The position numbers were made by a program, and so were the translations under genes. Under the pieces are notes generated by a model. The model saw only the letters and a list, made by a program, of their open reading frames with translations. It did not search any database and was not told where the DNA came from. A stretch of 64,000 bases of DNA from Shimia marina (lineage in GTDB: Bacteria; Pseudomonadota; Alphaproteobacteria; Rhodobacterales; Rhodobacteraceae), in NCBI RefSeq assembly GCF_001458175.1, contig NZ_CYPW01000006.1:509337-573336 (forward strand), in the 5' to 3' direction. Shown piece by piece: positions 18,144 through 26,554 of this stretch. The first letter of the stretch is position 1; each line of letters begins with the position of its first letter.

Positions 18144-19238
18144 ATGCGCATTCTGACCTTCGCTTTGCTGACTTTGACGATGGGCGGCTGCGCTGATCGC
18201 ATCACGGCTCCCGTTGTCCCTCAGGCCCTCAGCAATGAAACCACACATAAAATCTACGTCGCCACCAACCGCGCACGCAATGATGCTGGTTTCTTTGGTG
18301 CAGAACGCAGTTCTGACATGACCTATTTGGACAGCGTCGTCTCTGTTCCGCCCTCACATAAAACCGGCAAGCCTCCCAGCTACAACGCAACCCCAGATCC
18401 GCAAAGGCACTTCACAATCGCAAGCGAAACTGAAGTGTCCAGGTTGTCAGAATTCGTCCAGAAGGTCTCCTCCGACGTCCAGAGCCTTCCGCCGCGCGAC
18501 AGGGAAATCATCCTGTTTGTCCATGGGTATCACAACACATATCAGGACAGCCTCTTTCGCACCGCGCAAATGAAAGAAGACTTCGAAGTTTCGGGCGCTA
18601 TGGTGAACTTCACATGGTCCAGTGCAGGGCAGGCCCTTGGATATGCCCATGATCGCGAAAGTGTTCTGTTCTCACGCGACGACTTGGAACGCACCCTGCG
18701 CGCCTTTGCAAAACAGCAACCTCACAAGCTGCTTCTGGTCGGGCACTCTTTGGGCACCATGCTCATCACCGAAACCCTGCGCCAGATTGACCGAAAGGAA
18801 CCAGGCTGGACGGTGCGCAACATTGACGCGCTGGCGCTTCTGTCGCCGGACATGCCGGTCGATCTCTTCCTGCGCAATCTGGAATCCATCAAAGCACTGC
18901 CCACAGCAACAGCCATTGTGACCTCCACCAAAGACAGCGCGCTCTTTCTCTCCAGTCAAATCAACGGCACAAAACAGCGCTTGGGCCAGCTCACAGATCC
19001 CAGTGTCCTGGATGGGCTTCCTATTGCTTTGGTGGATGTGTCCAATTTCAACGACAGCGCCAGTTTCAATCATTTGACCGTGGCCGGCAGCCCTGCCTTG
19101 ATCGCTCTGCTGCGTGATGCACGCGACATCGACACACTTCTGTCACCAGAAGACTCGACCATTCTGTCTCGCAGTGCTGAACGCATTCTGGTGACCGGCC
19201 AGACGGTCGCCATTGAGGTGGGCGCACCGCCAAACTGA
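18144..19238 (+). CDS. Putative lipoprotein with alpha/beta hydrolase domain (DUF900-like)
   Basis: 364 residues. A short hydrophobic leader ends TLTMGGCADR, resembling a lipobox with the Cys at 16, although Met at the -3 position is atypical. The body has VHGYHNTYQDSLFRTAQ, NFTWSSAG and the nucleophile elbow LLVGHSLGTMLITETLRQ (Ser in GHSLG), a pattern of the DUF900 alpha/beta hydrolases. A late His (SFNHLTVAGSPAL) could complete the triad. Substrate unknown; likely envelope-located. It starts two bases after a strong hairpin and converges with smr. Confidence 0.75.
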   Translation: MRILTFALLTLTMGGCADRITAPVVPQALSNETTHKIYVATNRARNDAGFFGAERSSDMTYLDSVVSVPPSHKTGKPPSYNATPDPQRHFTIASETEVSRLSEFVQKVSSDVQSLPPRDREIILFVHGYHNTYQDSLFRTAQMKEDFEVSGAMVNFTWSSAGQALGYAHDRESVLFSRDDLERTLRAFAKQQPHKLLLVGHSLGTMLITETLRQIDRKEPGWTVRNIDALALLSPDMPVDLFLRNLESIKALPTATAIVTSTKDSALFLSSQINGTKQRLGQLTDPSVLDGLPIALVDVSNFNDSASFNHLTVAGSPALIALLRDARDIDTLLSPEDSTILSRSAERILVTGQTVAIEVGAPPN

Positions 19239-19253
19239 TCACAGACAGGCCTG

Positions 19254-19847
19254 TCACCGACGCCGTAGATACACGTAATACGCTCCGGTGCCGCCGTGTT
19301 TGATATGGGCTTCGGCCACTTGCAGGATGCAGCTTTTCAAAGGGGGCAGGGCAAACCACTGCGGCACCTGATGTTTCAATACCCCGCGACGTGTCGGAAT
19401 AGGGCCGTCGTCACGCTTGGATTTGCCCTTGCCCGTGATCACCAGCACCAGCCGTTTGCCTTCGCCATGTGCCCGCAAGATAAACCCTGTCAGCGCACCA
19501 TGGGCCTGATCCGCCGTCATGCCATGCAAGTCAATCTTGCCCTCTGGCACCAGCTTGCCACGTTTCATGCGGCCAAAGGCTTTCTTGTCCATCTGCACCG
19601 GCTGGCGCGCCACACGCTCTGACACCGTGCCCATCAAATCATGGCCGGGCAGGGGGCTTTGCGCCCGCGAACCAACTGTGAAGGCAGGCATCACATCACG
19701 TGCGGGATGGGCTCTTGGCGTCTTCTGTGGCTTGGGTTTCGGCTTAGGAAGATCATGCGGCTTTGCAGCTGGATTGAGCCGCTCAGCGGTATCTGCAACC
19801 TTGCGCCAAAGCGCCACTTCATCCTCGCTCAATTTCCGGCGTGTCAC
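19254..19847 (-). CDS. smr: Smr-domain protein
   Basis: 197 residues: a charged, proline-rich N-terminal half (KPKPKPQKTPRAHPARD) and a C-terminal Smr domain with the motifs IDLHGMTADQAHGAL and LVITGKGKSKRDD. Smr domains are found alone or at the end of MutS2 and act as DNA or RNA endonucleases, recently linked to cleavage of mRNA on collided ribosomes. It is the last gene of a timA-mltA-smr operon, overlapping mltA by 4 nt. The specific function here is not known. Confidence 0.85.
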   Translation of the reverse strand: MTRRKLSEDEVALWRKVADTAERLNPAAKPHDLPKPKPKPQKTPRAHPARDVMPAFTVGSRAQSPLPGHDLMGTVSERVARQPVQMDKKAFGRMKRGKLVPEGKIDLHGMTADQAHGALTGFILRAHGEGKRLVLVITGKGKSKRDDGPIPTRRGVLKHQVPQWFALPPLKSCILQVAEAHIKHGGTGAYYVYLRRR

Positions 19848-20893
19848 AGCACAGACTCCGGCAACATCGCATAGGCGCGCTGGATGGGCAGCAGGACAAT
19901 CATACGTCCCGGATCTTTGAGTTTGCCCGCTTCAAGACCAGCCGCATCGCCCGTCCCAAAGAAAATATCCGCCCGCTGCGCGCCTTTGATCGCCGAGCCT
20001 GTATCCTGTGCAATCATCAGACGACGCAAAGATGTGGCCCCATCTTTTTCCACCCACACAGGCGCCCCCAAAGGGGTAAACTTCGGATCCACGGCTACAG
20101 TGCGCATCTCTGTGATCGAGCGGTTCATCGCCCCCAGAGGGCCTTTGTGTGCGGGCACACGGCTGACTTCGCGAAAGAACACAAAGCTGTCATTGTGCCG
20201 CAACAGCTCCGCTCCAGCACTCGGATTGCGTTTGACCCAATTCTTGATCACCTGCGCGCTGACCTGATGCGCAGAATAAACGCCACGCCGCACCAGCTCG
20301 GCCCCGACCGAGCTATAATTGTGCCCGTTAGAGCCCCCATAGCCCACACGCACATAAGATCCATTGGGAAGGCGAATGCGCCCAGATCCTTGAATTTGAA
20401 GGAAAAACAATTCGACGGAATCATCCACCCAGGCAATTTCCAAGCCACGTCCCTGCATCGCCCCACTGGTCTCAATCTGACGGCGTGTCAGCCACTGCCC
20501 GCTGCGGGCCTCACGCGGCATGCGGTACACAGGAAACCGATAGCGCCCACTGGGCGACAAGGCACCGTCCAGTTCTGGCTCAAAATACCCGGTGAACAAC
20601 GCCTCTTTGCCGTCTTCTTCGATCAGCACAGGACGAAACAGCAGCTCAAAGAACTTGCGCGCATCTTGGATGCCCGTGGCCGCCGCACAAAGCGTTTGCC
20701 AATCCGGCGCATCCAAATCGGCACACGTGTTCAGAAAAACCTGACGCGCAGCCTCATGATCATCTGCCGCCCAACCCTCAAGGTCTTCGAAGGAAAGAAT
20801 TTTCATGGATGTTTCGGACAAGGCGGCCCCTCCGGCCAAGCAGATGAGCCCCAGATGGGCCGCGGCCAGCGCCGCCCGAAACGCCCGGATCAT
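19844..20893 (-). CDS. mltA: Membrane-bound lytic murein transglycosylase A
   Basis: 349 residues with an N-terminal signal sequence (hydrophobic about 8-26, AALSETS) and no obvious lipobox cysteine. The MltA domain is followed by the 3D domain whose catalytic aspartate lies in MIAQDTGSAIKGAQRADIFFG. Other conserved stretches are FTGYFEPEL and GSGRIRLPNGSYVRVGYGG. It cleaves glycan strands to 1,6-anhydro-MurNAc products in the periplasm. It overlaps timA upstream and smr downstream by 4 nt each. Confidence 0.93.
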   Translation of the reverse strand: MIRAFRAALAAAHLGLICLAGGAALSETSMKILSFEDLEGWAADDHEAARQVFLNTCADLDAPDWQTLCAAATGIQDARKFFELLFRPVLIEEDGKEALFTGYFEPELDGALSPSGRYRFPVYRMPREARSGQWLTRRQIETSGAMQGRGLEIAWVDDSVELFFLQIQGSGRIRLPNGSYVRVGYGGSNGHNYSSVGAELVRRGVYSAHQVSAQVIKNWVKRNPSAGAELLRHNDSFVFFREVSRVPAHKGPLGAMNRSITEMRTVAVDPKFTPLGAPVWVEKDGATSLRRLMIAQDTGSAIKGAQRADIFFGTGDAAGLEAGKLKDPGRMIVLLPIQRAYAMLPESVL

Positions 20894-21549
20894 TCGCCCG
20901 TGGCAACAAGCTGCCAGTTGGGGTCATCCGATCCCATCACGCGGGCAAAGGTCCAGACGTCCTTCTGCCGCTTGATCTGACTTTCGCTGCCCTCAACAAT
21001 GTCACCACCATTGTCACGCACCACATGGGTCAGTTCCCCAATATAGCGCACGGTGATCTCACCTTCTTTGGTGGCATCATCAAAATGCGCATCCTGCAGT
21101 GCCATTTCCCGCACGCCAATAAATTCGCTTTCCACGGTCAGCCCCTGCGTCTCACGCATCTCCACCACTTGGGCAAAGCTGTCATAGACCTCTGCGCCAA
21201 GGAAGGGTTTGATCTCTGCAAGCTCGCCTTTTTCAAAGGCCATGAGGATCATTTCATAAGCGCCACGCGCGCCTCCCAGAAAGTCACTGACACCAAAGGA
21301 TTGCTCTGCCGATTTCATCTTGGCCAAAGCAATGGCCTGCGCGCTGCCTTCTTCGGCATGATCCAGAATGTCCTGATCCGGCCCCCCTTCGATCACTTCC
21401 AGATCCGGCGCCCGGCGTTGTGTCTGTGTGGTGGCCTGTTCGCGCGGTGGCTCATAGCCGTCTCGCGTGCCTAGAACATTGCGCAGACGCAAAATCAGAA
21501 ACACCGCAATACCGGCAAGAACGAGGAGTTGAAGAAGGGAGGAGTTCAT
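20890..21549 (-). CDS. timA: Tim44/TimA-like membrane-associated protein
   Basis: 219 residues: one N-terminal membrane helix (about 4-22), a short variable linker, and a C-terminal Tim44-like domain (FLGGARGAYEMILMAFEKGELAEIKPFLGAEVYD region, and GEITVRYIGELTHVVRD). Related proteins are conserved in Alphaproteobacteria beside fxsA, mltA, smr and secB; a role in membrane or respiratory complex assembly has been proposed for Caulobacter TimA. First gene of the timA-mltA-smr operon and divergent from fxsA (104 bp apart). Confidence 0.82.
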   Translation of the reverse strand: MNSSLLQLLVLAGIAVFLILRLRNVLGTRDGYEPPREQATTQTQRRAPDLEVIEGGPDQDILDHAEEGSAQAIALAKMKSAEQSFGVSDFLGGARGAYEMILMAFEKGELAEIKPFLGAEVYDSFAQVVEMRETQGLTVESEFIGVREMALQDAHFDDATKEGEITVRYIGELTHVVRDNGGDIVEGSESQIKRQKDVWTFARVMGSDDPNWQLVATGE

Positions 21550-21653
21550 TTGAACCTCATGTTGGGCATGGAAACAGCGTTCTCACGCACTTATGTAAGT
21601 TACAGGCGGGGTCAAGTCTACCTCGCCAAAGGATGCATTGGAGTAAAGCTAAG

Positions 21654-22205
21654 ATGTGGCTCTTGTTGGCCTTTGTTGCGATCCCCATGATTGAGATCGC
21701 CCTTTTCATCAGCGTTGGCGGAGCGATTGGTCTCTGGCCAACCCTCGCAATTGTACTTCTGACCGCGATTTTGGGCACACATCTGGTGCGCAGCCAGGGT
21801 ATTGCGGCCCTAGGAAGTGTCCAGAAATCGTTTAATGAACTGGACGACCCGACCGAGCCTCTGGCCCATGGTGCCATGATCCTCATCGCTGGTGTCCTTC
21901 TCCTCACGCCTGGATTTTTCACCGATGCTGTGGGTTTCGCCTTGCTCACACCACCATTCCGCAGTGCTATGTTTCATTACGCACGCAAACGCGTGCGGGT
22001 TCAAAGTTTCACGATGGGCGGCACCCAATCCACCCATTTCCGCGCAGGTCCGGGCTTTCACGCAGATCAGGGCCGACATGCGGGTCGCTCAGACGTGATA
22101 GATGGCGAGTTTTCTGAAGTGGATCCAAAGCCGCAATCCCCGGCCGAGCAGATCGAGGGGGGCAAAAAGCCCACTCATCCTCCTTCTGGCTGGACTAAGC
22201 ATTGA
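21654..22205 (+). CDS. fxsA: FxsA family membrane protein
   Basis: 183 residues from the ATG giving MWLLLAFVAIPMIEIALF, which has GGAG 10 bases upstream; an ATG at 21633 and a GTG at 21420 are less likely. The FxsA pattern is clear: an N-terminal helix with the PxxE motif, the GLWPTLAIVLLTAILGTHLVR segment and AHGAMILIAGVLLLTPGFFTDAVGF. The cytoplasmic tail is variable. The E. coli protein affects phage F exclusion; its cellular role is unknown. Followed by secB. Confidence 0.9.
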   Translation: MWLLLAFVAIPMIEIALFISVGGAIGLWPTLAIVLLTAILGTHLVRSQGIAALGSVQKSFNELDDPTEPLAHGAMILIAGVLLLTPGFFTDAVGFALLTPPFRSAMFHYARKRVRVQSFTMGGTQSTHFRAGPGFHADQGRHAGRSDVIDGEFSEVDPKPQSPAEQIEGGKKPTHPPSGWTKH

Positions 22206-22260
22206 GACACCCCTTTTGACCTGTTAAAGCAGGCCAAACGTTATTTTTTGGAGAGTTCCC

Positions 22261-22752
22261 ATGGCGGAAAACGAAAACGGTGCAGCGCAGGCGCCTCAGC
22301 TTAAAATGAATGTGCTGACCCAATTTGTGCGTGACATGTCCTTTGAGAATATTCTGGCTCAAAAAGGCTCCGCCGCAAACCCACAGCCAGACGTTCAGGT
22401 TCAGGTCAACCTTGACGCCAAAAAACGCACTGTGGACAATCAGTTTGAAGTGTCCATCAAGCTGAACATCACCTCCAAAAACAAAGAAGACGGCGGTGAG
22501 ATGTTCATTCTTGAACTCGACTACGCCGGTGTCTTCCACATCGAAGGCGTGCCAGAAGATCAACTGCACCCCTTCCTGCTGATCGAATGCCCACGCATGC
22601 TCTTCCCATTCGTGCGCCGCATCGTTTCTGATGTGACACGCGATGGCGGCTTCCCACCGCTGAACCTGGAAAACATCGACTTTGTCGCGCTCTACCGCGC
22701 CGAGCTTCAGCGCCGCGCCGCGGAGCAGGGCGCACAGCCTGCAGTCAACTAA
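22261..22752 (+). CDS. secB: Protein-export chaperone SecB
   Basis: 163 residues, normal SecB length. Diagnostic motifs are DMSFENI near the start, EVSIKLNI, ELDYAGVFHI, and the conserved CPRMLFPFVRRIVSDVTRDGGFPPLNLENIDFVALY. SecB tetramers hold precursors unfolded and hand them to SecA. The ATG is preceded by GGAGAG at 6 bases. It is convergent with dnaQ and followed by a GC-rich hairpin. Confidence 0.97.
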   Translation: MAENENGAAQAPQLKMNVLTQFVRDMSFENILAQKGSAANPQPDVQVQVNLDAKKRTVDNQFEVSIKLNITSKNKEDGGEMFILELDYAGVFHIEGVPEDQLHPFLLIECPRMLFPFVRRIVSDVTRDGGFPPLNLENIDFVALYRAELQRRAAEQGAQPAVN

Positions 22753-22759
22753 GACGATC

Positions 22760-22783
22760 GGCGCTGCCCTTTGGGGCGGCGCC
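22760..22783. terminator. Hairpin between convergent secB and dnaQ
   Basis: A 10-bp stem with one G-T wobble (22760-22769 with 22774-22783) and a TTTG loop. It has no strong T run in either direction, so it may be a weak or bidirectional terminator. Confidence 0.45.
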
Positions 22784-22791
22784 ACTCTGGC

Positions 22792-23529
22792 CTAACCCAG
22801 CTTGGCCCATAGGGCGTCTTCGCCCATTTTCTCCACAAATTCCTTATGACGTGCTTCTTCCTCTGCGGTGATCCGGCTCGGAAGCGGCGCAGGGCGTGCG
22901 CTTGGTCGCCAGTCATCCTGTGCCGCACCACCGGCACTGCGTCCGGCGCCACCAGAGGCCAGCACCAGATCCGGCTGGCGACCACCAATCAGCTCCAGAT
23001 AGACCTCTGCCAGAATTTCGGAGTCCAACAGCGCGCCGTGCAAAGTCCGCGATGAGTTGTCGATGCCAAAACGACGACACAGCGCATCCAACGTGGCGGG
23101 GGAGCCGGGAAATTTGGTGCGCGCCATTTCCAGCGTATCCACAGCCCGCTCCATCGGGATCTGCGGCAGGTTCATCCAGCTCAGCTCTGCATTCAGGAAC
23201 TTCATATCGAATTTCGCGTTGTGAATGACCAACTTGCTGTCATTGCCAATGAAATCCAAAAACCCCTGCCCATGGGCCGCAAAGACCTTCTTGTCTTTCA
23301 ACGTCACCTCACCGGGCTGCGCTTCACGTGGGCTGTCCAGCAGATCCGGCCCGATCCCATGCACGCCAAAAGCCTCAGCTGGCATATTGCGCATCGGGTT
23401 GATGTAGACGTGATATGTCTCCCCCGTTGGCAGATGATTATAGAGTTCCAGCGCCCCAATCTCGACAATCCGGTCGCCAGAAAATGGATCAAACCCGGTG
23501 GTTTCCGTATCGAGTACGATTTCACGCAT
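22792..23529 (-). CDS. dnaQ: DNA polymerase III epsilon subunit (proofreading 3'-5' exonuclease)
   Basis: 245 residues from the ATG at 23529 ([14 protein letters not shown]); the longer frame to 23679 would lie within coaE and lacks family similarity. ExoI is DTETTGF (Asp8, Glu10), followed by [10 protein letters not shown], ExoII-region [16 protein letters not shown] and Exo[21 protein letters not shown]. The C-terminal 50 residues should bind the alpha subunit. It overlaps coaE by 8 nt and is the last gene of maf-aroE-coaE-dnaQ, an operon starting at the candidate replication origin. Confidence 0.96.
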   Translation of the reverse strand: MREIVLDTETTGFDPFSGDRIVEIGALELYNHLPTGETYHVYINPMRNMPAEAFGVHGIGPDLLDSPREAQPGEVTLKDKKVFAAHGQGFLDFIGNDSKLVIHNAKFDMKFLNAELSWMNLPQIPMERAVDTLEMARTKFPGSPATLDALCRRFGIDNSSRTLHGALLDSEILAEVYLELIGGRQPDLVLASGGAGRSAGGAAQDDWRPSARPAPLPSRITAEEEARHKEFVEKMGEDALWAKLG

Positions 23530-24130
23530 GATCCGCGCCCTCTTTGATGGTGTTGACGATCTTCTCCACCTGCACACGCGCTTGGTCAAGCGTGTCCGTG
23601 TGCACCACATAGTCAGAGCGTGCGATCTTCTCTGCGATTGGCATTTGCTTGGCGAGGATCTGCTCAAACTGCGCCTCACTCATCGTGCCTCGCGCCAAAA
23701 CCCGCGCACGTTGAATGTCTGGCGCAACTTTCACACAGGCCACCGCATCCATGGCACCATCGCCCCCGGTTTCAAACAAAAGCGGGATGTCAAAAACCAG
23801 AATCTCCGCAGTGGCGTTCTGAATGAATGCGGCACGGTCCTGCGCCACAAGAGGGTGCACAATGCGCTCGATGGTTTTCAAAACAGCCGCATCCGCACTG
23901 ATCATTGCCTTCAGCCGCTCCCGCGACACGGCGCCATCCTCAATCGCTTCCGGTAAGACTTCGGCAAGGGGGGCGACCGCTGCGCCACCGACATGATACA
24001 ACCGATGCACCGCCGCATCCGCATCCCACACCGCACAGCCCAGATCGACAAACATCTGCGCCGTCGTGGATTTGCCCATACCAATAGAGCCCGTCAGCCC
24101 AAGCAAAAATGGGCGTCTTTTTTCGCTCAT
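23522..24130 (-). CDS. coaE: Dephospho-CoA kinase
   Basis: 202 residues with Walker [13 protein letters not shown] (11-22), [10 protein letters not shown], and [13 protein letters not shown], all typical of CoaE, which phosphorylates dephospho-CoA as the last step of coenzyme A synthesis. It overlaps aroE upstream by 4 nt and dnaQ downstream by 8 nt. Confidence 0.96.
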   Translation of the reverse strand: MSEKRRPFLLGLTGSIGMGKSTTAQMFVDLGCAVWDADAAVHRLYHVGGAAVAPLAEVLPEAIEDGAVSRERLKAMISADAAVLKTIERIVHPLVAQDRAAFIQNATAEILVFDIPLLFETGGDGAMDAVACVKVAPDIQRARVLARGTMSEAQFEQILAKQMPIAEKIARSDYVVHTDTLDQARVQVEKIVNTIKEGADHA

Positions 24131-24960
24131 CCCAGCACCACCTGACGGGTAGCGTCATCCACCACAGGACGCCGGCCAAACCAGCGTTCAAAACCCGGCA
24201 CCGCCTGATGCAGCAACATGCCCAGACCATCGACCGTGACACAGCCAGCCTCCTGCGCCGTTTTCAGTAAGCTTGTGATCAGCGGCGTATAAACCAGATC
24301 TGTCACAACCGTTTCCTTGCGCAGCCCATCCATCGGAACGCGCAGTTTTGATTTCCCAGCCATGCCCAGAGAGGTCGTGTTCACAAGCGTGGCGCCTTCT
24401 TCCAGAATATTGCCAGCCTGCACCCATTCCACCACTTTGACCCGCGCCCCGAAGTCTTCCCGCAGATTGTCCGCGCGAATCCGGGTGCGGTTGGTCAGAA
24501 GGATCTCCGGCGCTCCGGCATCCAGCAAAGAGGCCACAACCGCACGCGCTGCGCCGCCTGCACCCAAGACCACCGCAGGCCCCGCCGCAGCATCCCACTC
24601 AGGCGCCCCTTGGCGCAGGTTTTCAATGAACCCATAGCCATCGGTGTTGTCGCCAAGAATGCCACCATCCGGGCGAAAGATCAGCGTGTTGACCGCGCCA
24701 ATCAAAGTGGCCCGATCGGTGATCTGATCAACATATTGCACCACATGCTCTTTGTGCGGAATGGTGACATTGCAGCCCACAAACCCCATCTTCGGCATCA
24801 TTTTTAACACATCCCCAAGCGCATCAGCCTCAACTTCCAACGGCACATAGTGCCCAGGAATGCCATAAGTCTTCAGCCAGTGCCCATGCAGCAAAGGTGA
24901 TTTGGAATGGGCAATCGGGTGTCCGATCACACCAGCCAGAGGAATAGATGGCAGGCTCAT
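24127..24960 (-). CDS. aroE: Shikimate dehydrogenase
   Basis: 277 residues. The substrate pocket is AHSKSPLLHGHWL, the catalytic lysine lies in NVTIPHKE, DNTDGYGFIENL binds shikimate, and the NADP Rossmann motif is VVLGAGGAARAVVASL followed by NRTRIRA. It reduces 3-dehydroshikimate in aromatic amino-acid synthesis. Overlaps maf and coaE by 4 nt each. Confidence 0.96.
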   Translation of the reverse strand: MSLPSIPLAGVIGHPIAHSKSPLLHGHWLKTYGIPGHYVPLEVEADALGDVLKMMPKMGFVGCNVTIPHKEHVVQYVDQITDRATLIGAVNTLIFRPDGGILGDNTDGYGFIENLRQGAPEWDAAAGPAVVLGAGGAARAVVASLLDAGAPEILLTNRTRIRADNLREDFGARVKVVEWVQAGNILEEGATLVNTTSLGMAGKSKLRVPMDGLRKETVVTDLVYTPLITSLLKTAQEAGCVTVDGLGMLLHQAVPGFERWFGRRPVVDDATRQVVLG

Positions 24961-25556
24961 GTTGGTAGATCTCCCCGCAAGGTCAGATAAGACAGTATTT
25001 CCAAAAGCGGCATCCCAAGCACAGTGAAGTAGTCCCCTTCAATCTTGTCAAACAGCCGCACGCCTTCTTCTTCCAACTTATAGCCGCCAACGGAATGGCG
25101 AATGCTGTCAAAGTTGCGCGTCAGGTAGTCCTCAAGAAAGTCGTTGCTGAATTGGCGCATCTGCAAACGCACCACCCCCACATGCCGCCACAAGGGCTCG
25201 CCCCCTTGATAGATCACCGCCGCAGACAAAAGCATATGGCGATTGCCCCGCAACAAAAGAAGCTGATTGCGCGCATCTTCCACACTGGCCGGTTTGGAAA
25301 AAATCGTGCCCTGAAAATCCAGCACCTGATCACATCCGAGCACCAAAGCCTCTGGATGTTTGAGGCTCACTTTCCGCGCTTTGGCCTCGGCCAGCGCATC
25401 GGCAACATCGCGTGGCGAGGCTCCCTCCGCCTGCAAAGAGCGGCGAATCATATCCTCATCCACACGCGCTTTAATGATTTCGTAACCAACATTCGATTTA
25501 GATAGGAGCTGAGCACGTATCTCGGAGCCTGATGCAAGAATCAAGGGGGCGGGCAT
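24957..25556 (-). CDS. maf: Maf-family nucleotide pyrophosphatase
   Basis: 199 residues from ATG 25556 (MPAPLILASGSEIRAQLL). Maf motifs present: LASGSEIR, the catalytic region LGCDQVLDFQG, and EGDYFTVLGMPLLEIL. Maf/YceF enzymes hydrolyse modified or canonical nucleotide triphosphates (for example m7GTP or dTTP/UTP). A longer in-frame extension to 25748 crosses DnaA-box-rich DNA and is rejected. The start codon touches a perfect DnaA box (25556-25564). First gene of maf-aroE-coaE-dnaQ. Confidence 0.93.
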   Translation of the reverse strand: MPAPLILASGSEIRAQLLSKSNVGYEIIKARVDEDMIRRSLQAEGASPRDVADALAEAKARKVSLKHPEALVLGCDQVLDFQGTIFSKPASVEDARNQLLLLRGNRHMLLSAAVIYQGGEPLWRHVGVVRLQMRQFSNDFLEDYLTRNFDSIRHSVGGYKLEEEGVRLFDKIEGDYFTVLGMPLLEILSYLTLRGDLPT

Positions 25557-25982
25557 GTGGATAAATCCGTGGAGAAGGGAAGGAACATCTTTGGAGTCCT
25601 TTCTGGAAACTTCTGTGGAAATTTGCAAGCTGGGGAAACACCCTGCCACTTCACGAAGATCCCCCGTTTTCCTGCACCGTGGATGAGGAAAACTTTTTTC
25701 AGGGGAGGAATCATCCACATACAAATCCATCCTCACAGTTATCCACACTCATAAATCTGTCATTTTTTCTCGATCTGCTTGAAAACGTTAACAACTTTTA
25801 ACTTTTGTCCAAATTTCTGAAAATCCTTCCGAATTTCTATCCCCTTGTGCGTAACTCATGGGAGGACTCGATAATCCACAGGTTTTGTCCTCCCAACTAA
25901 ATCATCATCCTTTTCTATATATATTTATTTTATTAGAGAGGCTCAGACAGGGCGCGCACCCAAAACCGAGGTACACTTCGCC
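25557..25982. other. Candidate chromosomal replication origin (oriC) region
   Basis: 426 bp without a gene, between divergent maf and hemJ. Perfect DnaA boxes (TTATCCACA) occur at 25556-25564 (- orientation) and 25739-25747 (+). One-mismatch boxes occur at 25711-25719 (TCATCCACA), 25846-25854 (- orientation, TTACGCACA) and 25872-25880 (TAATCCACA). AT-rich tracts at about 25786-25840 and 25911-25937 could be unwinding elements. Two TTAAC half-sites lie at 25788 and 25798. The neighbourhood (maf-aroE-coaE-dnaQ to the left; rho, mnmE, mnmG, rsmG, parA, parB and two parS sites to the right) is the usual origin surroundings in Alphaproteobacteria. In several relatives hemE borders this region; it is not present here. 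Confidence 0.7.
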
Positions 25983-26432
25983 ATGGGCTACTTTCTCGTA
26001 GATATTTATCCCTACGTTCTCTCGTTCCATATCATGGCAGTGATGAGCTGGATGGCTGGTCTGTTCTATCTGCCGAGGCTCTTCGTCTATCATGCAGAAA
26101 GAGCAGAGAAGGGGGATCAACTTGATGAAACGCTGAAGATCATGGAATTCAAACTTCAGCGCTACATCATGAGCCCAGCAAGCATTGCCACATGGCTCGC
26201 CGGTCTGACGCTTGTCTTCACCCCTGGTATTGTTGATTGGTCTTCTGTCTGGCCCTACACCAAAGCCTTTAGTGTGATTTCCATGACAGCCTATGATCAC
26301 TGGCTCATGCAGATGCGCAAAAAGTTTGGTCGCAATGAAAATACGCTGACCGGTCGTCAGTACCGAATGATGAACGAAGTGCCGACGCTGCTCATGGTGA
26401 TCATTGTCCTGTCCGTCGTCGTCAAATTCTAA
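25983..26432 (+). CDS. hemJ: Protoporphyrinogen oxidase HemJ
   Basis: 149 residues, four predicted membrane helices, with the conserved FHIMAVMSWMAGLFYLPRLFVYH near the N-terminus (the invariant His) and KLQRYIMSPASIATWL, plus FRMMNEVPTLLM-like YRMMNEVPTLLMVIIV at the end. HemJ oxidises protoporphyrinogen IX to protoporphyrin IX in haem and bacteriochlorophyll synthesis. It is the first + strand gene right of the candidate origin and is followed by rho with its own apparent promoter. Confidence 0.93.
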   Translation: MGYFLVDIYPYVLSFHIMAVMSWMAGLFYLPRLFVYHAERAEKGDQLDETLKIMEFKLQRYIMSPASIATWLAGLTLVFTPGIVDWSSVWPYTKAFSVISMTAYDHWLMQMRKKFGRNENTLTGRQYRMMNEVPTLLMVIIVLSVVVKF

Positions 26433-26437
26433 GGGGT

Positions 26438-26466
26438 TTGACTCAAGCCCTCCATTTGGCTTAGAA
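26438..26466 (+). promoter_or_regulatory. Probable sigma-70 promoter of rho
   Basis: TTGACT (26438-26443), a 17-bp spacer and TTAGAA (26461-26466), just after the hemJ stop. It would give a leader of about 80 nt before the rho ATG, containing a CTGCCC / GGGCAG hairpin at 26522-26540. Confidence 0.45.
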
Positions 26467-26554
26467 GAAGCGCCAACTGGCCCGTCCGGGCTAAGTGTCT
26501 TCCATATAAAGAGCACATGACCTGCCCCCATTTCGGGCAGCACAGGATATTTCC

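Noticed and set aside
19841-20980. 379-codon open frame on + strand opposite mltA
   Set aside because: The - strand frame is a clear MltA with signal peptide and 3D domain; the + frame is antisense noise.
22216-22246. Possible secB promoter (TTGACC with GTTATT)
   Set aside because: The -10 match is poor with any spacing, so I do not list it.
25557-25748. N-terminal extension of Maf into the intergenic region
   Set aside because: The extended residues do not resemble Maf and the DNA is AT-rich and DnaA-box bearing; the family start is at MPAPLILAS.
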